Made by a program: the position numbers and the translations under genes
DNA from: Prevotella sp. UBA6429
Lineage (GTDB): Bacteria > Bacteroidota > Bacteroidia > Bacteroidales > Bacteroidaceae
Direction of reading: 5' to 3'
Assembly (NCBI GenBank): GCA_002437285.1
Contig: DJOV01000025.1
Span: 7,518-27,788, forward strand
DNA: 20,271 nucleotides
The notes under the pieces: model-generated
Seen by the model: only the letters and a program-made list of their open reading frames with translations
What the model was told of the DNA's origin: nothing
The model's database searches: none
Shown: positions 1 through 7,574 of the stretch, in pieces
Layout of the letters: every line of letters starts with the position of its first letter
Position numbering within the stretch: position 1 is the stretch's first letter

Positions 1-24
1 GGGTGGGAAACTTCAGTTATCTAT

Positions 25-215
25 AGGTGGGTTCTATAAATTACCACCCAAAAACATGTATGATGAAAGGTTACGTTTTGCTATCTTTTGACCTCTTATC
101 GGCGCAGACCGCCAACTTGTTCGGTCGTATAGCCCGCTATACTTCCTCACTCGCTGACGCACTGACCTCAAAAAGAGCCTTAAAATCTGCTAAAGCTAAT
201 TTATAGAACCCACCT
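25..215. mobile_element. MITE copy 1 (full length, 191 bp)
   Basis: The ends are perfect 19-bp inverted repeats: AGGTGGGTTCTATAAATTA on the left and its reverse complement on the right. The left end continues into a subterminal CCACC that can pair with the terminal GGTGG. AT flanks both ends, consistent with a 2-bp target duplication. There is no transposase or convincing ORF inside, so the element is non-autonomous. A related full-length copy lies at 7254-7446, roughly four-fifths identical by eye. A short deleted copy is at 17755-17835 and a solo left end at 10479-10502. The interior holds a small hairpin, GTATAGC/GCTATAC, shared with the second copy apart from one base. Together with the promoter at 310 it accounts for the gene-free first 353 bases. 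Confidence 0.85.
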
Positions 216-309
216 ATAATTGTTGATAGGAAAAGTAGACGCAAGTTCAATAATGGAGACTGATGCAAATTATTCTTTGCAAAATCATGGCCTCCTTGAG
301 AAAAAGAGC

Positions 310-317
310 TATATTTG
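310..317 (+). promoter_or_regulatory. Candidate -7 promoter box for the PPDK_N/receiver gene
   Basis: TATATTTG matches the Bacteroidota -7 consensus TAnnTTTG exactly. It places the transcript start near 324, between a possible TTG start at 315 and the ATG at 354, and so favours the ATG. No TTTG element sits at the usual distance upstream, so the -33 part is not supported. A near-match TATTCTTTG lies at 271-279. Confidence 0.5.
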
Positions 318-353
318 CAGAGTGAAGCCTATAACAACCTAACACAATACGAC

Positions 354-3300
354 ATGGAGAGTCAAATCCCACAGGAGTGGAACAAGTTTATACTGAAAGA
401 CGTGACGTTCGTCAACCTGATGATGCGCCGCATCTACAACGTGCTTATCGTGGCCAACCCCTACGACGCATTCATGCTCGAGGACGACGGCCGCGTGGAG
501 GAGAAGATCTTCAATGAGTACATGGAGCTGGGCTTGCGTTATCCGCCCACGTTCACACAGGTGTCGACCATTGCCGAAGCGGAGAAAGTGCTTGCCACGA
601 TGAAGATAGACCTGGTGATCTGCATGCCCGGCAACGCCGACAACGACGCCTTCACCGTGGCGCGCGCCATCAAGGGCAAGTTTCCCGAGATTCACTGCGT
701 GGTGCTCACCCCCTTCTCCCATGGCATCACGCGCCGTATGCAAGACGAAGACCTCAGCATTTTCGACTATGTGTTCTGCTGGCTGGGCAACACCAATCTC
801 ATCATGTCGATTATCAAGCTCATCGAGGACAAGATGAACCTCGAACACGACATTCAGGAGGCTGGCGTGCAGATGATCCTGCTGGTGGAAGACAGCATCC
901 GCTTCTACAGTTCGATCCTTCCCAACCTCTATAGCTATATCCTCAAGCAGAGCCAGAACTTCGCCACCGAGGCGCTCAACCGCCACGCCGCCAACCTGCG
1001 CATGCGCGGACGGCCCAAGGTAGTGCTGGCCCGCAACTACGATGAGGCCATGGATATCTACGAACGCCACAAGGACAACTGCCTGGGCGTGATCAGCGAT
1101 GTGCGGTTCCCCCTGCATGCCACCAAGCGCTCGCAGATTGTGGGTGCCGGTGCCTCGTCGGTCGAGAAAGACCCGGAGGCAGGCTTCAAACTGCTGGAGG
1201 CCATCCGGCGCGAGGACGAGTATGTGCCCCTCATCATGGAAAGCTCCGAGGCCGCCAACCGGGAACGCGCCGAGCAAGAAGGCTTCCGCTTTGTCGACAA
1301 GAACTCCAAGATGCTCAGCGTCGACCTGCGCCACCTCATGGAGGAACACATGGGCTTTGGCGACTTCATCTTCCGCGACCCGAAGACCCATGCTGAAATC
1401 ATGCGCATACGGACTCTGAAGGAGCTGCAGGACAACATCTTCAAGATACCGCGTGACTCCATGCTCTACCACATCTCGCGCAACCACATGAGCCGCTGGC
1501 TCACAGCGCGCGCCATCTTCCCCGTGTCCAACTTCCTCAAGCATGTCACCTGGCACAAGTTGCAGGATGTTGATGCGCACCGCCAGATTATCTTTGATGC
1601 CATCGTGCAGTATCGCCACATGAAGAACATTGGCGTGGTGGCAGTCTTCGACCGCGGCAAGTTTGACAAGTATGCCCATTTCGCCCGCATCGGCGAGGGC
1701 TCGCTGGGAGGCAAGGGCCGTGGCCTGGCCTTCCTCGACAACGTGGTGAAGACCCATCCCCAGTTCAACCAGTTTACGGGGGCCACGGTGCAGATACCCA
1801 AGACCGTGGTGCTCTGCACCGATGTGTTCGACCAGTTCATGGAACACAACAACCTCTACGACATCGCCCTTAGCGACGCCCCCGACGACGTCATCCTCCA
1901 GCACTTTCTCAAGGCGCAGTTGCCCGACAGCTACATCGACGACTTCTTCACCTTCTTCGAAGCCACGAAGAGCCCCATCGCCATCCGCTCCAGTTCGCTG
2001 CTTGAGGACAGTCATTACCAGCCCTTTGCAGGCATCTACAGCACCTACATGATTCCTTACCTTGAGGACAAGTACGAGATGCTCCAGATGTTGGCGGCCG
2101 CCATCAAGGGCGTTTACGCCTCGGTGTACTATCGCGACTCGAAGGCCTACATGACCGCCACGAGCAACGTCATCGACCAGGAGAAGATGGCCGTCATCCT
2201 GCAGGAGGTGGTGGGCAAGACCTATGGCGACCACTATTATCCCAACATCTCAGGAGTGCTGCGCAGCCTCAACTATTACCCCATCGGCGACGAGACCGCC
2301 GAGGAAGGCATCGCCTCGCTGGCCCTGGGATTGGGCAAGTATATTGTCGATGGCGGGCAGACCCTCCGCGTGTCGCCCTACCATCCCCGACAGGTGCTGC
2401 AGATGAGCGAGATGGAGATGGCCCTGCGCGAGACACAGACGCGATTCTATGCGCTTGACATGAAACATGTGGGCTCCGACTTCAAGGTCGATGACGGCTT
2501 CAACATTCTCAAGCTCAAGGTGAAGGAGGCCGACAAGGATGGCTCCTTGCGATACATCGCCTCCACCTTCGACCCCTACGACCAGGTCATCCGCGATGGC
2601 CTCTACGAGGGCGGGCGCAAGGTCATCTCCTTCTGCGGTGTGCTGCAGCACGATGTGTTCCCCTTGCCACAGATCTTGCAGATGTCGATGAAGTATGGCG
2701 CTGAGGCCATGCGACGTCCTGTGGAGATTGAGTTCGCCTGCAACCTCAACGATGACAAGACAGGCGACTTCTACCTCCTGCAGATCCGTCCCATCGTCGA
2801 CTCCAAGCAGACATTGGTGGAAGACGTGGCGGCCATTCCCGATGCCGACTGCCTCTTGCGCTGTCACAACTCGCTGGGACATGGCATCGTGGATGACGTG
2901 ACGGACGTGGTGTATGTGAAATACGACGACCAGTTCTCGGCGATGAACAATCCCTCGGTAGCTTCGGATATCGAACGCATCAACCGCCACTTTCTCGATG
3001 AGGGACGCAACTATGTGCTCATCGGGCCAGGCCGTTGGGGCTCCAGTGACCCTTGGCTCGGCGTGCCCATCAAGTGGCCCAACATCTCAGCGGCGCGTGC
3101 CATCGTCGAGGTGGTGCTACGCAACTATCGTGTTGACCCCAGTCAGGGCACCCATTTCTTCCAGAACCTTACATCGTTCGGCGTGGGTTATTTCACCATC
3201 GACACCAATCATCCCGGTGAGGGCGGGCTGCTGCGCAAGGAACTTCTTGACCGGATGCCTGCGGTGGAGGAGACCCAATGGGTGCGCCATGTGCGCTTCG

Positions 3301-3386
3301 GCCATCCATTGCGCATCATGATGGATGGCATGAAGCAGGAGGGCGCTGTCCTCTTGCCTGAAAGCGAAATACGCCAAACACCTTAA
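354..3386 (+). CDS. Two-receiver / PEP-pyruvate-binding (PPDK_N) domain protein
   Basis: This 1010-residue cytoplasmic protein starts at ATG 354; a TTG at 315 also opens the frame but overlaps a -7 box. Residues about 25-165 look like a degenerate receiver domain without an obvious phospho-acceptor Asp. Residues about 170-335 look like an intact receiver: acidic pair at E179/D180, likely acceptor D249 (ISDVRFP), and Lys316 (FVDKN). Residues about 440-815 are a PPDK_N ATP-grasp domain with GEGSLGGKGRG near 447, RSSSLLEDS near 544 and QIRPIV near 810. The last 200 residues contain a GPGRWGSSDPW motif. I find no TSHAA-type phosphohistidine motif and no PEP-binding TIM barrel, so a full PEP synthase reaction is unlikely. 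Such proteins are usually annotated as PEP/pyruvate-binding or PEP synthase-like. The mutS-like gene follows after 15 bases, so the two are probably cotranscribed. The true substrate is unknown. Confidence 0.85.
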   Translation: MESQIPQEWNKFILKDVTFVNLMMRRIYNVLIVANPYDAFMLEDDGRVEEKIFNEYMELGLRYPPTFTQVSTIAEAEKVLATMKIDLVICMPGNADNDAFTVARAIKGKFPEIHCVVLTPFSHGITRRMQDEDLSIFDYVFCWLGNTNLIMSIIKLIEDKMNLEHDIQEAGVQMILLVEDSIRFYSSILPNLYSYILKQSQNFATEALNRHAANLRMRGRPKVVLARNYDEAMDIYERHKDNCLGVISDVRFPLHATKRSQIVGAGASSVEKDPEAGFKLLEAIRREDEYVPLIMESSEAANRERAEQEGFRFVDKNSKMLSVDLRHLMEEHMGFGDFIFRDPKTHAEIMRIRTLKELQDNIFKIPRDSMLYHISRNHMSRWLTARAIFPVSNFLKHVTWHKLQDVDAHRQIIFDAIVQYRHMKNIGVVAVFDRGKFDKYAHFARIGEGSLGGKGRGLAFLDNVVKTHPQFNQFTGATVQIPKTVVLCTDVFDQFMEHNNLYDIALSDAPDDVILQHFLKAQLPDSYIDDFFTFFEATKSPIAIRSSSLLEDSHYQPFAGIYSTYMIPYLEDKYEMLQMLAAAIKGVYASVYYRDSKAYMTATSNVIDQEKMAVILQEVVGKTYGDHYYPNISGVLRSLNYYPIGDETAEEGIASLALGLGKYIVDGGQTLRVSPYHPRQVLQMSEMEMALRETQTRFYALDMKHVGSDFKVDDGFNILKLKVKEADKDGSLRYIASTFDPYDQVIRDGLYEGGRKVISFCGVLQHDVFPLPQILQMSMKYGAEAMRRPVEIEFACNLNDDKTGDFYLLQIRPIVDSKQTLVEDVAAIPDADCLLRCHNSLGHGIVDDVTDVVYVKYDDQFSAMNNPSVASDIERINRHFLDEGRNYVLIGPGRWGSSDPWLGVPIKWPNISAARAIVEVVLRNYRVDPSQGTHFFQNLTSFGVGYFTIDTNHPGEGGLLRKELLDRMPAVEETQWVRHVRFGHPLRIMMDGMKQEGAVLLPESEIRQTP

Positions 3387-3401
3387 CACGCACAGAAATA
3401 T

Positions 3402-5156
3402 ATGACACTTGAACATTCCTATCAGCGGAAAGCACAGTCGTATGGTCAGCAGGCGCAGTCGCTGCGTAACCGTGGCCGAGGCTTTGTTGTGGCCGAAGTC
3501 ATCCTCTTCGTGGCGTTTATGGCCTCGTTGGCCGGCGTCACGCAGACGGGATGGCGCATGGCGGCCGCCGTTCTTGCGCTGGTCTCGCTGGCCGGCTATG
3601 TGGTGTTGCGCCGGCTCGATGTGCGCAACGACACCCGCATCCGCCATCTTGAAGACTTGCAGACCGTCTATGACCGTGAGGCCCGGGCCCAGCGTGGCGA
3701 CTACGAGGCGTTTGACGCGGGGACGCGTTACGTCAATCCGCACCATGCGTTCAGCTATGACTTAGACCTATTCGGGCCTGACAGCCTCTACCAACGGATC
3801 TGCCGCACGGTGGCCACAGGTGGCAGCGACGCTTTGGCCCGTCACCTATGCGACCTGCATCCCTTGTCGGCTTCGCCCGAAGATATCGACCGGTTGGCCG
3901 CAGACGAGACGTTCCGCATGTCATTCATCGCAAGAGGCGCCAGGGGAAAGATAGACACCGAGGCTATCGCCCGTTCGCTTGAGGCTGTCCGCCATCTGCC
4001 TGTCGCTTCTGCGTTTTCGTCTGTTTGGGTGCGTGTGCTGGTGTGGATGGATGTGGTGGCGTTTCTGACCAGTGTTGCCTTAGCGGCAATGGGAAAGGTC
4101 AGCGCCATGTTGCCCATGTGGTGGGGCACGCTCCAGTTCTTTGCCGCTTACGCCCTGTGCAATGGCCCGTTGCGCCGTATCGGAAGTGCGCTCGACCAAT
4201 TGCATGACCAGTTGCGTCAACTCATGGAGGTGGTGAGCCTTCTGTCGCCGACGCCTGTGCCGTCGTTTCAAAGGCTCAAGCGCCTGCTCGATGACCTTGA
4301 CAAGCGTGGCAACATCCTCGGCTTGTTGCTTACCGATGCCTTCTATGTGAGTGACGTCCATGCCGTGAGGCGTTTTGTCTTGTGGCGTAGGCAGGGTGCC
4401 GATGAGGTGGAAGCTTGGCTGAAACGTGTGGTGCGGAAAGATGTGGAGGTGACGGTGGCTACCCTTCGACACAACCATCCCCAGACGGTGTGGCCCCATT
4501 GGGTGCCTGGCAGCACGCTCACTTATGAGGCGCAAGGCTTGTGGCATCCCTTCCTGGGCGGTAAGGCCGTGCGCAACGACTTCCGCATTGACGACCGCAA
4601 CTTCTACATCGTCACGGGGGCCAACATGGCAGGCAAGTCTACCTTCTTGCGAGCCATTGGTGTCAACTACGTGTTGGCGATGACAGGTATGCCTGTGTTT
4701 GCCGAGCGGTTGGCTGTCAGCCGTTTCAAGCTCTTCTCCAGCATGCGCACCACCGACGACCTCAGCCATGGCATCAGTTATTTCAATGCCGAACTGTTGC
4801 GGCTCAAGCAGCTTATCGCCTTTTGTGACCGGCAGGTCCTGGACGATGCAGGTCATCCCTTGCCCACACTCCTCATCCTTGATGAGATTCTGAAAGGCAC
4901 CAACTCTGCCGACAAGCTCAGTGGCAGCCGCATGTTTCTTGAGGCCATCAGCCAGAAGCAAGTGGCAGGCATCATCGCCACGCACGACCTGAAGCTCTCG
5001 GAGATGGCCGACCGTTTTCCCGCCCGTTTCCACAACTATTGTTTTGAAATAGGGTTGGGCGATCGTGTCACCTACTCTTATAAGGTAACACCCGGAGTGG
5101 CGCGCAATCAAAATGCCACTTACCTCTTGAGGCAAATTTTGGAGGAGCAAAGCTGA
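3402..5156 (+). CDS. Membrane-anchored MutS domain V ATPase
   Basis: This 584-residue protein has the MutS family ATPase domain at its C-terminus. Walker A is GANMAGKST at residues 406-414, Walker B is LLILDE ending at D494/E495, and the switch region reads ATHDLKLSEMA. The mismatch-recognition and connector domains of true MutS are absent. The N-terminal part instead has hydrophobic pairs near residues 25-70 and 205-250, predicting about four membrane segments around a helical lever-like region. It therefore belongs to the MutS-related membrane proteins of Bacteroidota and not to canonical mismatch repair, and its role is unknown. It begins 15 bases after the receiver/PPDK_N gene, which suggests one operon. 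The stop codon lies at the edge of a degenerate MITE-end-like sequence (5154-5173). Confidence 0.85.
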   Translation: MTLEHSYQRKAQSYGQQAQSLRNRGRGFVVAEVILFVAFMASLAGVTQTGWRMAAAVLALVSLAGYVVLRRLDVRNDTRIRHLEDLQTVYDREARAQRGDYEAFDAGTRYVNPHHAFSYDLDLFGPDSLYQRICRTVATGGSDALARHLCDLHPLSASPEDIDRLAADETFRMSFIARGARGKIDTEAIARSLEAVRHLPVASAFSSVWVRVLVWMDVVAFLTSVALAAMGKVSAMLPMWWGTLQFFAAYALCNGPLRRIGSALDQLHDQLRQLMEVVSLLSPTPVPSFQRLKRLLDDLDKRGNILGLLLTDAFYVSDVHAVRRFVLWRRQGADEVEAWLKRVVRKDVEVTVATLRHNHPQTVWPHWVPGSTLTYEAQGLWHPFLGGKAVRNDFRIDDRNFYIVTGANMAGKSTFLRAIGVNYVLAMTGMPVFAERLAVSRFKLFSSMRTTDDLSHGISYFNAELLRLKQLIAFCDRQVLDDAGHPLPTLLILDEILKGTNSADKLSGSRMFLEAISQKQVAGIIATHDLKLSEMADRFPARFHNYCFEIGLGDRVTYSYKVTPGVARNQNATYLLRQILEEQS

Positions 5157-5173
5157 TTTTTTAGTCTCCACCT
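5154..5173. repeat. Degenerate MITE-end-like sequence
   Basis: The minus strand reads AGGTGGAGACTAAAAAATCA. It matches 16 of 20 positions of the solo end at 7460-7482 and begins with the same AGGTGG as the full MITE ends. It overlaps the TGA stop of the MutS-like gene. There is no partner end nearby, so this is at best a relic. Confidence 0.35.
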
Positions 5174-5243
5174 TATAATAAAGAGTGACTGTGCTCGTTA
5201 TTAATCTAAGTTATGGACAAATAGAACCTAAACTATAGAGCTT

Positions 5244-5933
5244 ATGAAAAAGTATTTAGCAGAGATGGTGGGCACGATGGTGCTCGTGTTGATGGGTTGC
5301 GGAGCTGCAGTCTCATTGGGCTGCGACCCTGTCGCCAATCAAGCTTCGGTGGTGGGAACCGCCCTTGCGTTCGGCCTGTCAGTAGTGGCCATGGCCTACA
5401 CCATAGGAGGCATATCGGGATGCCACATCAACCCAGCCATCACGTTGGGCGTGTTGCTCAGTGGTCGCATGAAGGCCAAGGAGGCCGGCCTGTACATGGT
5501 CTTCCAGGTCATTGGCGGTTTCTTGGGTGCAGCCGTTCTCTACGCCCTCACGCAGGCCGCCGGCTTGACGGGCACAGGTGCCAATGATCTACAGGCAGTC
5601 AATGAGGCCGGCGTGAATGTGACGGCTTTTGGCGGCTTGCTGGCAGAGATCGTCTTCACGTGTGTCTTTGTGCTTGTCGTGTTGGGCGCCACATCGAAGA
5701 CCAACGGTGCCACCAACAACTTTGCCGGACTGGCCATCGGCCTGTCGCTCGTGTTGGTCCATCTGGCTTGCATCCGCTATACGGGCACATCTGTCAATCC
5801 CGCGCGCTCCATCGGTCCGGCCCTTTTCCAAGGCGGAACGGCCTTGGCCAACCTGTGGATTTTCATCGTGGGTCCCTTCGTGGGAGGCGCGTTGGCCGCA
5901 CTGGTGTGGAAAATTGTAGAACCAACCAAGTAA
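5244..5933 (+). CDS. aqpZ: Aquaporin Z-type water channel
   Basis: This 229-residue inner-membrane channel of the MIP family carries both signature loops: HINPA (N63-A65) and SVNPAR (N185-R188). The aromatic/arginine filter matches water-specific AqpZ. Phe43, His173, Thr182 and Arg188 correspond to Phe43, His174, Thr183 and Arg189 of the E. coli protein, so water rather than glycerol is the expected substrate. Six hydrophobic helices plus two half-helices fit the length of the family. The start ATG is preceded by an A-rich leader, as usual in Bacteroidota. No clear -7 box is visible in the 87 bases upstream. The FucP-type symporter follows after 101 bases that hold a long inverted repeat. Confidence 0.95.
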   Translation: MKKYLAEMVGTMVLVLMGCGAAVSLGCDPVANQASVVGTALAFGLSVVAMAYTIGGISGCHINPAITLGVLLSGRMKAKEAGLYMVFQVIGGFLGAAVLYALTQAAGLTGTGANDLQAVNEAGVNVTAFGGLLAEIVFTCVFVLVVLGATSKTNGATNNFAGLAIGLSLVLVHLACIRYTGTSVNPARSIGPALFQGGTALANLWIFIVGPFVGGALAALVWKIVEPTK

Positions 5934-5954
5934 TTCATATTTAACCCAAACCAT

Positions 5955-6024
5955 CCCATCCTTTCTGTTGCCTGCCGTTAGAGGCTTATATGGTAGTTCG
6001 ACAGTGACAACAGAAAGGGTGGGG
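5955..6024 (+). other. Long imperfect inverted repeat between aqpZ and the sugar symporter
   Basis: Arms at 5955-5970 (CCCATCCTTTCTGTTG) and 6008-6024 (CAACAGAAAGGGTGGGG) can form a stem of about 16 pairs around a 37-base loop. It ends 10 bases before the symporter start codon. It could be an RNA element limiting read-through or translation from aqpZ to the transporter, or a terminator without a T-tract. The role is inferred. Confidence 0.45.
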
Positions 6025-6034
6025 CTATCATGTT

Positions 6035-7255
6035 ATGAGCCGTCAATCATTAACCAACAAGAAGTATCTTCTTCCTTTCATCCTTGTCACGTCGTTGTTT
6101 TTCCTGTGGGGGTTTGCCCGCGCCATTCTCGATGTGCTCAACAAGCATTTCCAAAACGAGCTTGACATCAGCATCACGCAGTCGTCGCTCATCCAGGTCA
6201 CCACGTATTTGGGCTATTTCCTCATGGCCATTCCCGCGGGTTGGTTCATCAACCGCCGTGGCTATCGCCTGGGTGTGGTGTTTGGCCTGATGCTGTTTGC
6301 CATCGGCGCGTTTCTTTTCATTCCCAGTGCTCTGGCCGGAACGTTTTACGCTTACCTGGGTGCCCTGTTCATCATTGGCTGCGGCCTGGTGTTTCTCGAG
6401 ACTTCGGCCAATCCGTATGTCACCGAGCTTGGTGACCGCGACACATCGACAGCCCGTCTCAACTTCTCCCAGTCGTTCAATGGATTGGGCTCGCTCTCTG
6501 CGACCTTCTTTGTGGGCCAGTTTCTGTTCAGCGGCAACACCCAGGCCAACGACATCGTGCTGCCTTACTCCATTCTGGGCGCCCTGGTGCTTGTCATAGC
6601 GGTCATCTTCTCTCGTGTCAACCTGCCAGAAATCAAGCATGCGGAGACAGAGGAAGACAGGCAGCGCGACACCCGCATCAAGAAGTTGTTCAAGCATCAT
6701 CCCATGTTTGTCTTTGGCCTGTTTGCCCTGTTGGCTTATGAGGTGGCGGAGATATCCATCAACAGTTATTTCATCAATTTCGTCACCGGCAAGGGATGGA
6801 TGACCGACAATGTCGCCTCCATTGTTCTCACCGTCGCGTTAGGCTTCTTCATGGTAGGCCGGTTCCTGGGCAGTTGGGTCATGCGGCGTGTCAGTGCCGA
6901 GATCATGCTTTTTGCCTGCGCCGTGGGCAGTGTGGTCTGCATCGGTTTGGTATTGCTCAATCTGGGCCGTGTGTCGATGGTGGCCCTCGTGTGCAATTAT
7001 CTTTTCGAAGCCATCATGTTCCCCACCATCTTCTCCTTGGCCTTGCGAGGACTGGGTAACCTCACCAAGAGCGCCTCGTCACTGCTGATGATGACCCCCA
7101 TTGGTGGTTGCGGTTTCTTGCTCATGGGGCTTGTGGCAGACACGACGGGCATGCAGAGCCTGCCGTTCATCATCCCCTTCCTGGGATATTTTATAGTGTT
7201 GCTCTTTGCCTCGGAGCTGACCCGTAAGGGAAAAAACCAGGTGCTGATGCTTTAG
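6035..7255 (+). CDS. fucP: FucP-like sugar:H+ symporter (MFS, FHS family)
   Basis: This 406-residue, 12-helix inner-membrane protein resembles E. coli FucP along its length: LFFLWGFARAILDVL in helix 1, GYFLMAIPAG in helix 2 and GLVFLETSANPYVTELG in helix 4. Asp33 and Glu122 align with the proton/sugar residues Asp46 and Glu135 of FucP and have the same 89-residue spacing. Relatives in this family carry L-fucose, glucose/galactose or other sugars. There is no fucose catabolic gene in the window, so the symbol marks the family and not a proven substrate. The stop codon (TAG, 7253-7255) is partly made by an inserted MITE; removing the MITE restores a TAA at the same codon, so the protein itself is unchanged. 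Confidence 0.85.
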   Translation: MSRQSLTNKKYLLPFILVTSLFFLWGFARAILDVLNKHFQNELDISITQSSLIQVTTYLGYFLMAIPAGWFINRRGYRLGVVFGLMLFAIGAFLFIPSALAGTFYAYLGALFIIGCGLVFLETSANPYVTELGDRDTSTARLNFSQSFNGLGSLSATFFVGQFLFSGNTQANDIVLPYSILGALVLVIAVIFSRVNLPEIKHAETEEDRQRDTRIKKLFKHHPMFVFGLFALLAYEVAEISINSYFINFVTGKGWMTDNVASIVLTVALGFFMVGRFLGSWVMRRVSAEIMLFACAVGSVVCIGLVLLNLGRVSMVALVCNYLFEAIMFPTIFSLALRGLGNLTKSASSLLMMTPIGGCGFLLMGLVADTTGMQSLPFIIPFLGYFIVLLFASELTRKGKNQVLML

Positions 7256-7446
7256 GTGGGTTCTATCAATTACCACCATAAAAAACATGAATAATGAAGA
7301 GTTGCGTTTTGCCATCTTTTGGCCTCTTTTCGGCTCAGGCCGCCACCTCGTTCGGTCGTATAGCCCGCTATGCTCCCTCACTCGCTGACGTCCTGAACTC
7401 GGAAAGAACCTCAAAATCTGACAAAGCTAATTTGTAGAACCCGCCT
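7254..7446. mobile_element. MITE copy 2 (full length, 193 bp) in the fucP stop codon
   Basis: The ends are AGGTGGGTTCTATCAATTA and the reverse complement of AGGCGGGTTCTACAAATTA, a 19-bp inverted repeat with three mismatches. TT flanks both sides, so this copy supports a 2-bp target duplication independently of the AT-flanked copies. The interior follows copy 1 throughout, including a block ending in CCTCACTCGCTGACG. No transposase is present. Confidence 0.85.
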
Positions 7447-7459
7447 TTAACCATTCAGC

Positions 7460-7482
7460 GTGGTAATTTGTAGTTTCCACCT
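7460..7482. repeat. Degenerate solo MITE end
   Basis: This 23-base segment resembles a right MITE end, sharing GTGGTAATTT near its start and CCACCT at its close. It lies 13 bases beyond MITE copy 2. It looks like the relic of an older, related insertion, or of an end scarred by excision. The interior and partner end are missing. Confidence 0.5.
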
Positions 7483-7507
7483 GATAAGTAAACTTCACAA
7501 TTATTCA

Positions 7508-7558
7508 CCGCAAACGCAGGGGGGGAGCTTATGAAGCTCCCCCCCCCTGCGTTTGCGG
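7508..7558. terminator. Long hairpin between convergent fucP and DUF2520 genes
   Basis: Arms of about 23 bases, CCGCAAACGCA plus seven G and AGCTT, pair with their complement across a 3-base ATG loop. The right arm has nine C against seven G, leaving a small bulge. It lies between convergent genes, 16 bases past the DUF2520 stop, so a bidirectional terminator or transcript-end barrier is plausible. No T-tract follows on either strand. Confidence 0.55.
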
Positions 7559-7574
7559 TACTTACCCATGAGGG

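Noticed and set aside
25..215. Repeated element as a tRNA-like or small RNA gene (GGGTTC resembles a T-arm)
   Set aside because: No cloverleaf can be drawn, and the ends, duplications and copy number are explained by a MITE.
315..353. Upstream TTG start for the PPDK_N gene
   Set aside because: The TTG lies inside the TATATTTG promoter box and ahead of the expected transcript start, so ATG 354 is preferred.
339..2234. 631-codon minus-strand open frame opposite the PPDK_N gene
   Set aside because: It is His/Val-rich low-complexity translation of the antisense strand of a well-supported gene, with no domain or leader.
5968..6165. 65-codon plus-strand frame upstream of and overlapping the symporter start
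   Set aside because: It runs through the inverted repeat and out of frame into the transporter gene, with no coding character.
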